Shown: piece by piece, positions 16,137 to 22,850 of the stretch
How positions within the stretch are numbered: position 1 is the stretch's first letter
Layout of the letters: each line of letters begins with the position of its first letter
Assembly (NCBI GenBank): GCA_041653875.1
Contig: JBAZEM010000032.1
Span: 1 to 22,868 of the forward strand
Length of the DNA stretch: 22,868 bases
Source of the DNA: VSJD01 sp041653875
GTDB taxonomy: Bacteria > Verrucomicrobiota > Kiritimatiellia > JAAZAB01
Direction of reading: 5' to 3'
Notes under the pieces: generated by a model
Seen by the model: only the letters and a program-made list of their open reading frames with translations
Database searches by the model: none
Told to the model about the DNA's origin: nothing
Translations under genes and position numbers: made by a program

Positions 16137-16164
16137 TTGACATGTCCTTTTTACATGATATTGT
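16137..16164 (+). promoter_or_regulatory. Probable promoter of tRNA-Asn
   Basis: A perfect TTGACA (16137-16142) is followed after 16 bases by TATTGT (16159-16164). Transcription would start near 16171, about 17 bases before the tRNA. A second TTGACA lies 13 bases upstream (16124-16129), inside a repeated GAATTGACA. Confidence 0.55.
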
Positions 16165-16187
16165 TCCGCATATTCGATCCGTTTCAT

Positions 16188-16259
16188 TCCTCGGTAGCTC
16201 AATGGTAGAGCGGGTGGCTGTTAACCACTAGGTCGCAGGTTCGAGCCCTGCCCGAGGAG
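16188..16259 (+). tRNA. tRNA-Asn (anticodon GTT)
   Basis: The 72-nt gene folds as a standard cloverleaf. The acceptor stem is TCCTCGG (16188-16194) with CCGAGGA (16252-16258). The D arm contains TAGCTCAATGGTAGAGC. The anticodon arm has loop CTGTTAA with GTT at 16220-16222, and the T arm contains GGTTCGAGCC. The 3' CCA is not encoded. DNA just downstream looks foreign or decayed (truncated methyltransferase, transposon debris), as is common beside tRNA integration sites. Confidence 0.95.
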
Positions 16260-16280
16260 CCCCGCAAATCGGTGTCAAAC

Positions 16281-16366
16281 ACGAACTTTGCGTTCCATCT
16301 TCGCTTCACCTTGATTTTCAAGTAGTTCCGGGGTAGTTCTCCATCCAGCACTCATGCAAAGTTCGT
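16281..16366. repeat. 11-bp inverted repeat downstream of tRNA-Asn
   Basis: ACGAACTTTGC (16281-16291) and GCAAAGTTCGT (16356-16366) are perfect inverted copies flanking about 64 bases with no gene. The segment lies between the tRNA and the truncated methyltransferase. Origin unknown. Confidence 0.4.
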
Positions 16367-16428
16367 ATGTTGCATTTGAGGGTGCAAACGTAATACGAAC
16401 TCTGCCGGTATCATCGTGCATTCATATT

Positions 16429-16890
16429 TTAGAAATCACATATGAGTACCAATCGCTTGCGGAGAAATTCAATAAAAACAGCACCCTCCAGTTTGTCTTG
16501 ATAAGCCTTTTGATCCTCAGTTCCAGAGAAATCTTTCTTTGTTGCAAACGGTGGATCAATATAAATTAGACGAACGCCGTCTGTTCCGTCAGCGTTTCGA
16601 AGTTTTCCTTCGCGTTTCATCTCCAAGAGAGTTTTCATCGCCTGGAGATTGTCGCCGAAAATCAGCATATTGCGCCAATCCGCGCCATTGCGCCCGAAAG
16701 TGCGGACCGGTTGAAGCGGCACGGCTAACGTGTCGGCAATAATATCTTCCTCGCGATCCTTGCCTTGATAAACGAGTTCGTATTCCCGCTTCTCTGGCGG
16801 GAATAGAATTCGCGCCCACTCGGGGGACAATTCTTCGCCCTTTTCGAGCAGTCGCACCAGTTCTTGTCTTTGCTCCGGGGATAGACTCAT
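16429..16890 (-). pseudogene. Truncated type III-like adenine DNA methyltransferase (Mod) remnant
   Basis: The N-terminal 150 or so residues match site-specific N6-adenine methyltransferases of type III restriction systems. They include NMLIFGDNLQAMKTLL (74-89), the catalytic IYIDPPF (109-115) and then FSGTEDQKAYQDK. The homology ends at EFLRKRLVLI, and three residues later there is a stop, so the SAM-binding and recognition parts are missing. GGAG lies 8 bases before the ATG, so the 5' end looks native. The break near 16438 lies on the tRNA-Asn side. No Res subunit is present. It is best read as debris of a restriction system cut by recombination. An intact relative would run several hundred residues further. 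Confidence 0.8.
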
Positions 16891-16938
16891 TTCCGGCTCC
16901 GTTTGACTGAGTATTTCGCGTGTGATTCCTGGGGCGGG

Positions 16939-17293
16939 TCAGGGTCAGCCCTCGAAATAGAACTTAGCGTCGTTCCGAGTGTGCTTTCCGCTTTGCGGCT
17001 TACGCATGGTTTGACACAATTCTTTCAGCGATAGCTTGATATCTTCATCTTCTTCGGCCAAGCCTGTCTCCACAAATTCCCGATACCGCTTCGGCCAGTC
17101 GCGCCGTTTTCCGCTCATCCCCGCCGGAATCGGAGCGGATTCGACAAAGTCGAAGGCTTGGCGCTCGTCGGTCATCCGGCAAGGGACGCGATAGATTGCA
17201 CCCGGATATTCTACTCTCAGATTTCTCGCCATGATCAGCACTCTGCCGTCATCGCTCGCGCTTGTAAAGTTCTATTTCGAGGGCTGACCCTGA
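16939..17293. mobile_element. 355-bp non-autonomous element with 27-bp inverted ends
   Basis: The ends 16939-16965 (TCAGGGTCAGCCCTCGAAAT...) and 17267-17293 are perfect 27-bp inverted repeats. Between them is only a decayed transposase fragment. The small size, perfect ends and gutted transposase suggest a MITE-like deletion derivative. No target-site duplication is obvious in the flanks. Confidence 0.72.
16945..17232 (-). pseudogene. Internally deleted REP-associated (Y1) transposase remnant
   Basis: The start MARNLRVEYPGAIYRV is the signature N-terminus of REP-associated tyrosine transposases. It is followed within about 10 residues by a segment (DWPKRYREFVETGLAEEDED) resembling a C-terminal region of the same family. 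The HUH motif and catalytic Tyr region are absent, so it cannot be active. The stop codon lies inside the left inverted repeat. The central deletion probably created the small mobilisable element. Confidence 0.65.
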
Positions 17294-17365
17294 TTCGCTC
17301 ACAAGGGTCCGCATCAACTATCTCGCCATTCACAAGGGTGCTTAGGCGATGATTTGGGAACAAGA

Positions 17366-17394
17366 TTGCCTGTTGTCCGGTCCCGTGGTATTAT
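17366..17394 (+). promoter_or_regulatory. Probable sigma70 promoter of the choloylglycine-hydrolase-like gene
   Basis: TTGCCT (17366-17371) and TATTAT (17389-17394) are separated by exactly 17 bases. The predicted start near 17401 gives a leader of about 95 bases containing a small open frame. Confidence 0.55.
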
Positions 17395-17400
17395 TCAAAC

Positions 17401-17499
17401 ATGCCTGTCAAATCAAAATACCGGCTGACGGTGACAAAGGCCGCGCCTGCTACCGCACAAGAAACGATAACGCCATGCATAAGGAGCATACAATCATGA
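17401..17499 (+). CDS. Possible 32-residue leader ORF overlapping the next start
   Basis: An ATG at 17401 opens a 32-codon frame (MPVKSKYRLTVTKAAPAT...) whose TGA overlaps the downstream ATG as ATGA (17496-17499). No ribosome-binding site precedes it, and the predicted transcription start is about at its ATG. It could be a coupled or regulatory leader peptide, or chance. Confidence 0.2.
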   Translation: MPVKSKYRLTVTKAAPATAQETITPCIRSIQS

Positions 17500-18599
17500 A
17501 AAAACAAAGCGAGATCGGTCTCGGGGCGATCGGAGCTGTCGCCGTTTTGTCGGTCCTGGTTGCCGTGGAAAGTCCGGCCTGCACGGGGATTCGGCTCAAG
17601 ACCAAGGATGGCGACACCATCTCCGCCCGCACCATGGAGTTCAGCGCGGAGCAGGTATCGTTCAATCTGATCGTCGTGCCACGGGCCTACGCCTATCAAG
17701 GCCGCACTCCGTCCCAAACCTCGGGCATGGCCTGGAAGGTTCAATATGCTCATGCCGGCTTCGGCCCGTTCGGCATGCCGATGGTCGCGGATGGCCTCAA
17801 CGAGAAAGGCTTGGCATGCAGTGCGTTCTTTTTCCCGGGCTATGCCAAATATGAAACCGTGGCCGAAGTCGATTATCCCCAAACGATCTCGTGTCTCGAT
17901 TTGACCTCCTGGATTTTGGGCGCGTGCGCGACGGTCGCGGAGGTTCGCGAGCGCCTGCCGAAGATTCATGTCTGCGGCGCCGTGCTGGACGCCTGGGGCA
18001 TCGTCCCTCCCTTGCATTACGTGGTCACCGACGACACCGGCGCTTCGATCGTCATCGAGTATGTGGACGGCAAACTGTCGATCTACGACAACATGATCGG
18101 CGTGATTACGAACGCCCCCGCGTATGGCTGGCATCTGACCAATCTCCGGAATTACATCGGCTTAAAGGCCGTCAACGATCCGGCCATTAGCATCAACGGC
18201 ATGAAATTGGAGCAATTCGGCCAGGGCTCGGGCGCCATCGGCCTGCCCGGAGATTTCACGCCCCCGTCGCGATTCGTTCGCGCGGCCTTCCTGGTGCAGG
18301 AAACTTATCCCGCCAAGGACGCGGACGAAGGCATCGCCACGGCGTTCCGTATTTTGAATCAATTCGACATTCCGCAAGGCGCCATTCGCAATGTCCAGGG
18401 CAACAAAGTCGTCAGTGACACCACGCAGTGGACCAGCGCGGCCGATCTAAAGAACCGGCGATATTATTTCCACACCTATAACAACCGCGCGGTGCGGATG
18501 GTGGACCTGAACAAACTGGATTTGAACGCCCCCGCCGTCAAGAGCCTGAACGTTCAAGCCCCCGGCAAGATCGAAGATATCTCGGCGGAATTGAAATAG
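17496..18599 (+). CDS. Exported choloylglycine hydrolase-family Ntn amidase
   Basis: Family members cleave linear C-N amide bonds (bile-salt conjugates, penicillin V, acyl-homoserine lactones). The 367-residue product has a signal peptide ending SPA just before Cys29, so signal cleavage would expose the N-terminal nucleophile. The expected active-site residues follow: Arg45 and Glu48 (ARTMEF, with Glu where bile-salt hydrolases have Asp), Asn102 (GLNEKG), Asn206 (TNAPAYGWHLTNL) and Arg259 (SRFVRA). Spacings from Cys29 closely match bile-salt hydrolase numbering. AAGGAG (17481-17486) precedes the ATG at 17496. An in-frame ATG at 17475 would overlap that site's upstream side and is less likely. 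It sits alone between mobile debris. The real substrate is not predictable from sequence. Confidence 0.88.
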   Translation: MKKQSEIGLGAIGAVAVLSVLVAVESPACTGIRLKTKDGDTISARTMEFSAEQVSFNLIVVPRAYAYQGRTPSQTSGMAWKVQYAHAGFGPFGMPMVADGLNEKGLACSAFFFPGYAKYETVAEVDYPQTISCLDLTSWILGACATVAEVRERLPKIHVCGAVLDAWGIVPPLHYVVTDDTGASIVIEYVDGKLSIYDNMIGVITNAPAYGWHLTNLRNYIGLKAVNDPAISINGMKLEQFGQGSGAIGLPGDFTPPSRFVRAAFLVQETYPAKDADEGIATAFRILNQFDIPQGAIRNVQGNKVVSDTTQWTSAADLKNRRYYFHTYNNRAVRMVDLNKLDLNAPAVKSLNVQAPGKIEDISAELK

Positions 18600-18673
18600 A
18601 CCCCGAGGAACAGGGCGGTTTTTCGTGTAGAACCGGCTTTACAGCGGCTATCTTCGGCATGGAATAGCCGGTG

Positions 18674-18705
18674 TTCCGCCAAAGGCGGATCCGCCTCTGG
18701 CGGAA
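18674..18705. repeat. 32-bp near-perfect palindrome
   Basis: TTCCGCCAAAGGCGG-ATCCGCCTCTGGCGGAA is self-complementary apart from one mismatched pair. I recall similar GGCGGATCCGCC palindromes as dispersed elements in environmental genomes, but could not check this. Confidence 0.7.
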
Positions 18706-18761
18706 AAATCCTGCGCATTGAAATTGAGCGTGCAACGCAACGCCGCTTTCTCATCCAGAAA

Positions 18762-18780
18762 CATCAGCCTCCGGCTGATG
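18762..18780. repeat. Short hairpin CATCAGCC-TCC-GGCTGATG
   Basis: A perfect 8-bp stem with a 3-base loop, about 160 bases after the Ntn hydrolase gene. There is no T tract on the plus side, so a terminator role is weak. Confidence 0.4.
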
Positions 18781-19001
18781 CCGAAAAATTTCAGATTTCC
18801 CGGTCCCGGCGGAGAAGGAACATCCTATGATGTCCTCCAATGCGCCATGAAGCTCTCCGGGTAAATTTTGCGCAACATTGTCTATTTCAAAGCATTACAT
18901 TATGTTTGCCCAAGTCTTTCCTGGCGCTATTTGGAGGCTTACACGTCAAATCCCGGACTGAAGGCAGCCGTGGTTTCCGTAAAATGAGTTGGCACTTTCT
19001 T

Positions 19002-19061
19002 ATGGAGTGCGGGCGGCCTCGATCGCCGAAACTGCGGCAACGGAGGCCCGTCGCCCTCCAT
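19002..19061. repeat. 60-bp imperfect palindrome, repeat family B
   Basis: Both ends read ATGGAG(T/G)GCG going inward (19002 rightward, 19061 leftward), and GGCCTC / GGGCCTCC follow. Read from 19061 leftward it opens ATGGAGGGCGACGGGCC, like the copy embedded in pabB at 4166-4225. Confidence 0.55.
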
Positions 19062-19633
19062 GAAATCGGTGAAAATGTGCCAAACTATTTTCCGTCCGAA
19101 TCAGCAAATCTGAACTTAGAGCATTTTGCAAGGAAAAGAAACTCGCAGCTCGCGTGTGCAGAAACGGTGCAATTCGTTTTACCGGCAAAATTTACACCTC
19201 GCCCTCTGTCGCCGGCGCCGCTGCCGTCAAACGTCGCACCGGCAACGGCTGGACCCTTTGGAAATACGAACGCGTCCGGGGATTGGATGAAACTCGATGC
19301 TCTGAGAAAATGAAATCTATCAGGATGATGTACAATGGAAATTGCTTTATCTAAATAATCTCGACGGCAAGCAGGCCTCGACTCGCAAGTTTTTAATCCA
19401 AATTCCAGATCATTTCGCCGAAACCAAATTACATTTTTGACACAATAATCCTTCAAGCACCCCCCCCCCGATGGAGACCCCTTTCGTTTGGTCAAATGTA
19501 ATGACCGCGCCCAGATTCCTTGACTTTTTGATGTATCCATCGTATTTTGGCCATAGTTTGTTGTTGGAAAAGCGCAGGAAACAAAACGAACAATAGCATT
19601 GGTAATTCTTTGCAATGGCTTGATTATCGCTTT

Positions 19634-19674
19634 GGAGGGATGGCAGAGCCTGGTTTAATGCGCATGACTCGAAA
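19634..19674 (+). pseudogene. 5' half of a tRNA-Ser (CGA) gene
   Basis: GGAGGGATGGCAGAGCCTGG and the following TTTAATGCG are a typical tRNA-Ser acceptor strand and D arm (GCA with TGC closing a 13-nt loop). CATGA and a perfect Ser anticodon loop CTCGAAA (19668-19674) come next. After that nothing pairs with CATGA. A serine-like piece of variable arm (TACCGGCGAC, 19678-19687) follows, but no T arm (GGTTC) or 3' acceptor strand. It is probably an attachment-site remnant broken at the anticodon loop. Confidence 0.5.
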
Positions 19675-19690
19675 GCCTACCGGCGACATT

Positions 19691-19725
19691 TGCACATCAG
19701 TGCAGGCAGTTGCAACGTGTTGCAA
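19691..19725. promoter_or_regulatory. Two adjacent palindromes after the tRNA-Ser half
   Basis: TGCAC-ATCA-GTGCA (19691-19704) and TTGCAAC-GT-GTTGCAA (19710-19725) are both perfect. Their position just inside the presumed junction would suit protein-binding sites of a recombination or control region. This is speculation from position only. Confidence 0.3.
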
Positions 19726-19877
19726 TCCAATTTATTCCGCTTTACTCACTCTTGCACCAAGAAGCACCCTCAAGCACATAATCGCCTGTTTTTCTGTAGG
19801 AAAAGTGTAGGAAAAAATGTATTTCAATTTTCTTGTTTGAAATGTATGTCGCGGCCGGTCAAAAACGGACGATTTTC

Positions 19878-20100
19878 GCCGGTTTGAAAATGGATCAAAA
19901 ATATGATTATGTTGCCGTCAAAGGCGATAACATTTTCACAGGTAGGGCGAACCCTCCGGGTGAGCCGTTCTTCATCAAACGGCTCGGCAGGGACGCCTCG
20001 CCCTACCATTTCGGCAATCCTATAAGAAAGCCATACCGAGCAAACCAGATAAGAATATCTTTTAAAAAAGGTTCCGAACTATATCCATTTTCAAACCGGC
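19878..20100. repeat. 223-bp segment bounded by 18-bp perfect inverted repeats
   Basis: GCCGGTTTGAAAATGGAT (19878-19895) and its exact reverse complement (20083-20100) flank a segment with no gene. It contains the GGTAGGGCGA palindrome. It ends 40 bases past the end of the ATPase gene. It could be a MITE or a long-range hairpin at the 3' end of the ATPase transcript. Confidence 0.55.
19941..20007. repeat. 67-bp palindrome with GGTAGGGCGA ends
   Basis: Left arm GGTAGGGCGA...GAGCCGTT and right arm AACGGCTCG...TCGCCCTACC are inverted copies with minor differences and an 8-nt loop. I recall this type as a dispersed palindrome in PVC-group genomes. This was not checked. Confidence 0.7.
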
Positions 20101-20140
20101 CATTTCAGGTAGAATTAGAACGGCGTTTGCAATGTACGCC

Positions 20141-22306
20141 TCACTTCAGGGCTAATACGTCAGCATAGAGCGTCCTCAAGTGCTGGTCGGACATATCCAT
20201 GATCGGCTCATACATGAACGAATTCAGGTGAATGTTCTCCGGTGTCATTAGAATCACCCGCTGAATAGTCTCAATGGCGCCTACATCACTGCTGAATAGT
20301 TCCTTAAACTTAGCCTGTAGTCTCGGCGTTTGATGCGAGTCGATACTGGCCCAGAACTTTGCGTCGTTAATTTTCTCTACCATGATTTGCTCGGCAGCAA
20401 TTCGTATGGCAATCGAGAGAACAATTTTGTTCTCGAAATTGATGCCATCCTTAGCCTTGAGGCATTCTGTAGCTTCTTGGCGGATAATATCAATCATCAG
20501 TCTCTTGCCATCTGCCGACGACTCACTTGTGCCAAACACCGAGCAGTAAATGGCATTGAGATCATCTTGGGTGATTACAGCGGAGTCGCCTTTCCAATGT
20601 AGTAGCGATGTGAGCTTAATAAACGCAGGGTCCTTGTCTCCTTTGGTGTATTCGATTAGGTTCCGAATAAAGGGGATGGAAGCAATCCTTTTTTTTGGGT
20701 CCTTGAAAAAATTGGGCTTCCAATCATTTATGAAAACGTTCGTTATGCCGATTGCCGGCTCCAGTGTAATCCCCGTACTGCTCTTGAAAGTCATGAGGCA
20801 GTGGTCATAGCGTACAAACCTGCTTTGTATGGTGCGGAAGAAATCGAAGTTGTGCGTCATGATGATCTGCTTGAATTGCGGTTCCTCCGCAATATCCTTC
20901 AGGTACTGAATGATGGCGTATTTATTTTTGTAATCGAATGAGTCGGCGATGTCATCGACAACGAATATGGTTTCCTGTTGCGCCTTCTTTCGAGCTTCAA
21001 TCTCAAAAATAATGTTCAGGACATAGAGGGCTTTTTTCTCGCCCGTGCTTAGGGCCTTCATCAACTCCACCTTCTCTACCGTTGCAGTGTCTGCACCATC
21101 CTCAAAGGTAAACCCGAGAACAAGCATCGATTCCTCACCTAGAATGACAGAGACCCTGTTCTTGGCCGTCAGCTTGAAGGGAACAACAAAGCGCTTATTG
21201 AAAATCTCGATTACCGATTCCCACTGCGTCCGCTGTTTGCCTGCTTCCTCCTCGATTTCCTTCTTTCTCTTCTCGACGTCCTGATATTTCGCGATCAAAT
21301 CTTGGTAAAGCTCAATGTGTACCTTTAAGTACGACTTCCAAATCTCTTCCTTGAAGCTCTCGATGTTTGCCAGCTTTGGAAGAAGCTCCTCGTGTTTTGC
21401 GAGGTAAGCTTCAAAGTCTCGGGCAGTCGCATTCTTTATGAGCAGCTTTTCGATTTCAGAGAACTTCTTCCTGAGGTCCTTATCTTTCGAGATGCCCTCC
21501 TTCTCCTTCGCAATCAATTCCTCAAGCTGCTTCTGGCTAGTGATTTCCAGATTAATGTCGGCATTCAAGCTCACCGTGTGCTTGGCATCGAAAAAACCGT
21601 TGTCGGCAAGGCTCTTCGCAATAGTGGCTGCGTTGTAATAGTTGAATGTGCCCTTCCTGAAGTATGTAGAGGCAGCTAAAAGCTCGTTATATTTCTTGAT
21701 ATAGTCCTCAATCGCCGTCCTAAAGTCCTTGGTTCCAAGGATGCTTAAAACCTTCTCGTCAAAAATAGTGTCGTAGTGGATGTCGGCGAAAGGAGCATCT
21801 TTCTGGGCCAGCAGTTCTTCCTTGACGCGGGACAGGGCACGGTAGAATTCATCGTCGCTTTTTGTGAATGTGGAGGAAATTTCTTTCTCTAAGTCCTTCT
21901 TCGAACCGGATTGTTGCTTTAGCGCTTTCAGGAACAACTCCTTGGATTTGTCAATTTCGACGTGAAGTTGCTCGTACTCTTTTCGCAGTTTGGCGTCCAC
22001 GAGTAGGGTCGATGTCTTTTCTGTGTGGCCAACGACCTCGTCATAGGGAGGAACGACGAGAACGCTTTCTTTGGGCAAATCAGAACCGTTCTCATCGGTG
22101 ATTTTTCTATTACACTCTCGTGCTGGGAATATCCGATCCTTGGACACAGCCGCGTCAGCTACATCCTTGAAGGCCTGTGCCAGAGAAGACTTCATCGCGC
22201 CATTGGGGGCATAGATAGCGTAAACATTTTGCTTGGAGAAATCGAACTGCGTCCGAAGCTTCTTGATTCCGTAGCAATTTTCTAGGTCAACATTTAACTT
22301 GTTCAT
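20141..22306 (-). CDS. SMC/ABC-like ATPase with altered Walker A (AAA_13-like)
   Basis: The 721-residue product is an ABC-type head split by a long coiled-coil-rich middle. The head motifs are Walker A YAPNGAMKSS (32-41), signature LSTGEKKAL (419-427), Walker B IFVVDDIADSFD (447-458) and switch His in MTHNFDFF (483-490). The middle (about 105-365) is rich in Lys, Glu and Leu. About 230 C-terminal residues match nothing I recognise and may be an effector or binding domain. Walker A has Ala for the first Gly and Met for the Gly before Lys39; I recall this variant in a group of defence-type ATPases related to RloC/PrrC proteins. The start at 22306 is preceded by GGGGTGG; an in-frame ATG at 22318 is the alternative. 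Codon and base composition are AT-richer than the rest. A Vsr-type nuclease gene lies 61 bases upstream on the same strand. Confidence 0.75.
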   Translation of the reverse strand: MNKLNVDLENCYGIKKLRTQFDFSKQNVYAIYAPNGAMKSSLAQAFKDVADAAVSKDRIFPARECNRKITDENGSDLPKESVLVVPPYDEVVGHTEKTSTLLVDAKLRKEYEQLHVEIDKSKELFLKALKQQSGSKKDLEKEISSTFTKSDDEFYRALSRVKEELLAQKDAPFADIHYDTIFDEKVLSILGTKDFRTAIEDYIKKYNELLAASTYFRKGTFNYYNAATIAKSLADNGFFDAKHTVSLNADINLEITSQKQLEELIAKEKEGISKDKDLRKKFSEIEKLLIKNATARDFEAYLAKHEELLPKLANIESFKEEIWKSYLKVHIELYQDLIAKYQDVEKRKKEIEEEAGKQRTQWESVIEIFNKRFVVPFKLTAKNRVSVILGEESMLVLGFTFEDGADTATVEKVELMKALSTGEKKALYVLNIIFEIEARKKAQQETIFVVDDIADSFDYKNKYAIIQYLKDIAEEPQFKQIIMTHNFDFFRTIQSRFVRYDHCLMTFKSSTGITLEPAIGITNVFINDWKPNFFKDPKKRIASIPFIRNLIEYTKGDKDPAFIKLTSLLHWKGDSAVITQDDLNAIYCSVFGTSESSADGKRLMIDIIRQEATECLKAKDGINFENKIVLSIAIRIAAEQIMVEKINDAKFWASIDSHQTPRLQAKFKELFSSDVGAIETIQRVILMTPENIHLNSFMYEPIMDMSDQHLRTLYADVLALK

Positions 22307-22367
22307 TCCACCCCGCATCCCTTTGTTATGTGGTCCTTATTCTGAAAAGCAATCGTGTCAAATCACA

Positions 22368-22703
22368 TTATGAAGGAAAGACGGTATGTGACAAAGCCCT
22401 CAGGATTCGATTTGCGCAGTATTGCTCGCGCCGAAGGTCATGTTCCCATATTCGCAGAACACTCCATCCCTGTGAACGCAGTATCCGGGCGACCTTGCGG
22501 TCGCGAGTTTTGTTTACATCAAGTTTCCTTTTCCAAAAAGCTCTGTTCTTTGCTGGCGGGCTACTATGCATTAAACAACCATGCCAGAAACACCCATCCA
22601 CAAATACAGCCAGCCGCTCCTTCCTAAAAATAAAATCTGGGGTGCCTGACAAAGGCTGGTGCCGTCGCCACCCCGTCAGTTTGTACTTCCGCAGAAGATC
22701 CAC
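22368..22703 (-). CDS. vsr: Vsr-family DNA endonuclease, start codon uncertain
   Basis: Vsr enzymes nick next to T:G mismatches that arise by deamination at 5-methylcytosine sites; relatives also serve as restriction nucleases. The visible 111 residues carry the family core: GTPDFIFRKERLAVFVDGCF with the following WHGC (metal-binding Asp and His), FWKRKLDVNKTRDRK and GWSVLRIWEHDL. The first usable start is GTG at 22703. The open frame continues 17 codons upstream (to a TGA at 22755-22757) and encodes IRSRGNKKTELAL, which is the conserved N-terminal helix of the family, including a Glu expected to matter for catalysis. No ATG, GTG or TTG fits in those 17 codons. Either a rare start is used or the 5' end is damaged. 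No cytosine methyltransferase is visible in the window. Confidence 0.8.
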   Translation of the reverse strand: MDLLRKYKLTGWRRHQPLSGTPDFIFRKERLAVFVDGCFWHGCLMHSSPPAKNRAFWKRKLDVNKTRDRKVARILRSQGWSVLRIWEHDLRREQYCANRILRALSHTVFPS

Positions 22704-22850
22704 CAGCGCAAGCTCAGTCTTCTTGTTCCCTCGTGAGCGGATGGGGATGTGCCGTCAATTGTTAAAATTGGATAGTTTCCGATTTACATTTCTCTGTGCT
22801 TTTCCTCTCCGATCCGAACTTTTTAATGATCCTTTTGGAGTGTCCCGTCA

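Larger units (their letters stand above)
18600..20140. other. 1.5-kb gene-poor region with repeats and debris
   Basis: No frame here looks like a real protein: the longer ones lack ribosome-binding sites and run across palindromic repeats. The region holds several palindromes, a run of ten C residues (19460-19469), the 5' half of a tRNA-Ser gene and an inverted-repeat-bounded 223-bp segment (listed separately). Base composition becomes AT-richer from about 19300 rightward, consistent with an island edge. Confidence 0.6.

Noticed and set aside
18840..19313. 157-codon frame after the Ntn hydrolase gene
   Set aside because: It crosses the family B palindrome, has mixed composition and no recognisable domain.
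19460..19469. Run of ten C residues as a phase-variation tract
   Set aside because: It is not inside or just upstream of any credible gene.
19833..20168. 111-codon frame before the ATPase 3' end
   Set aside because: Most of it is the inverted-repeat segment and the GGTAGGGCGA palindrome, and it overlaps the ATPase stop region.
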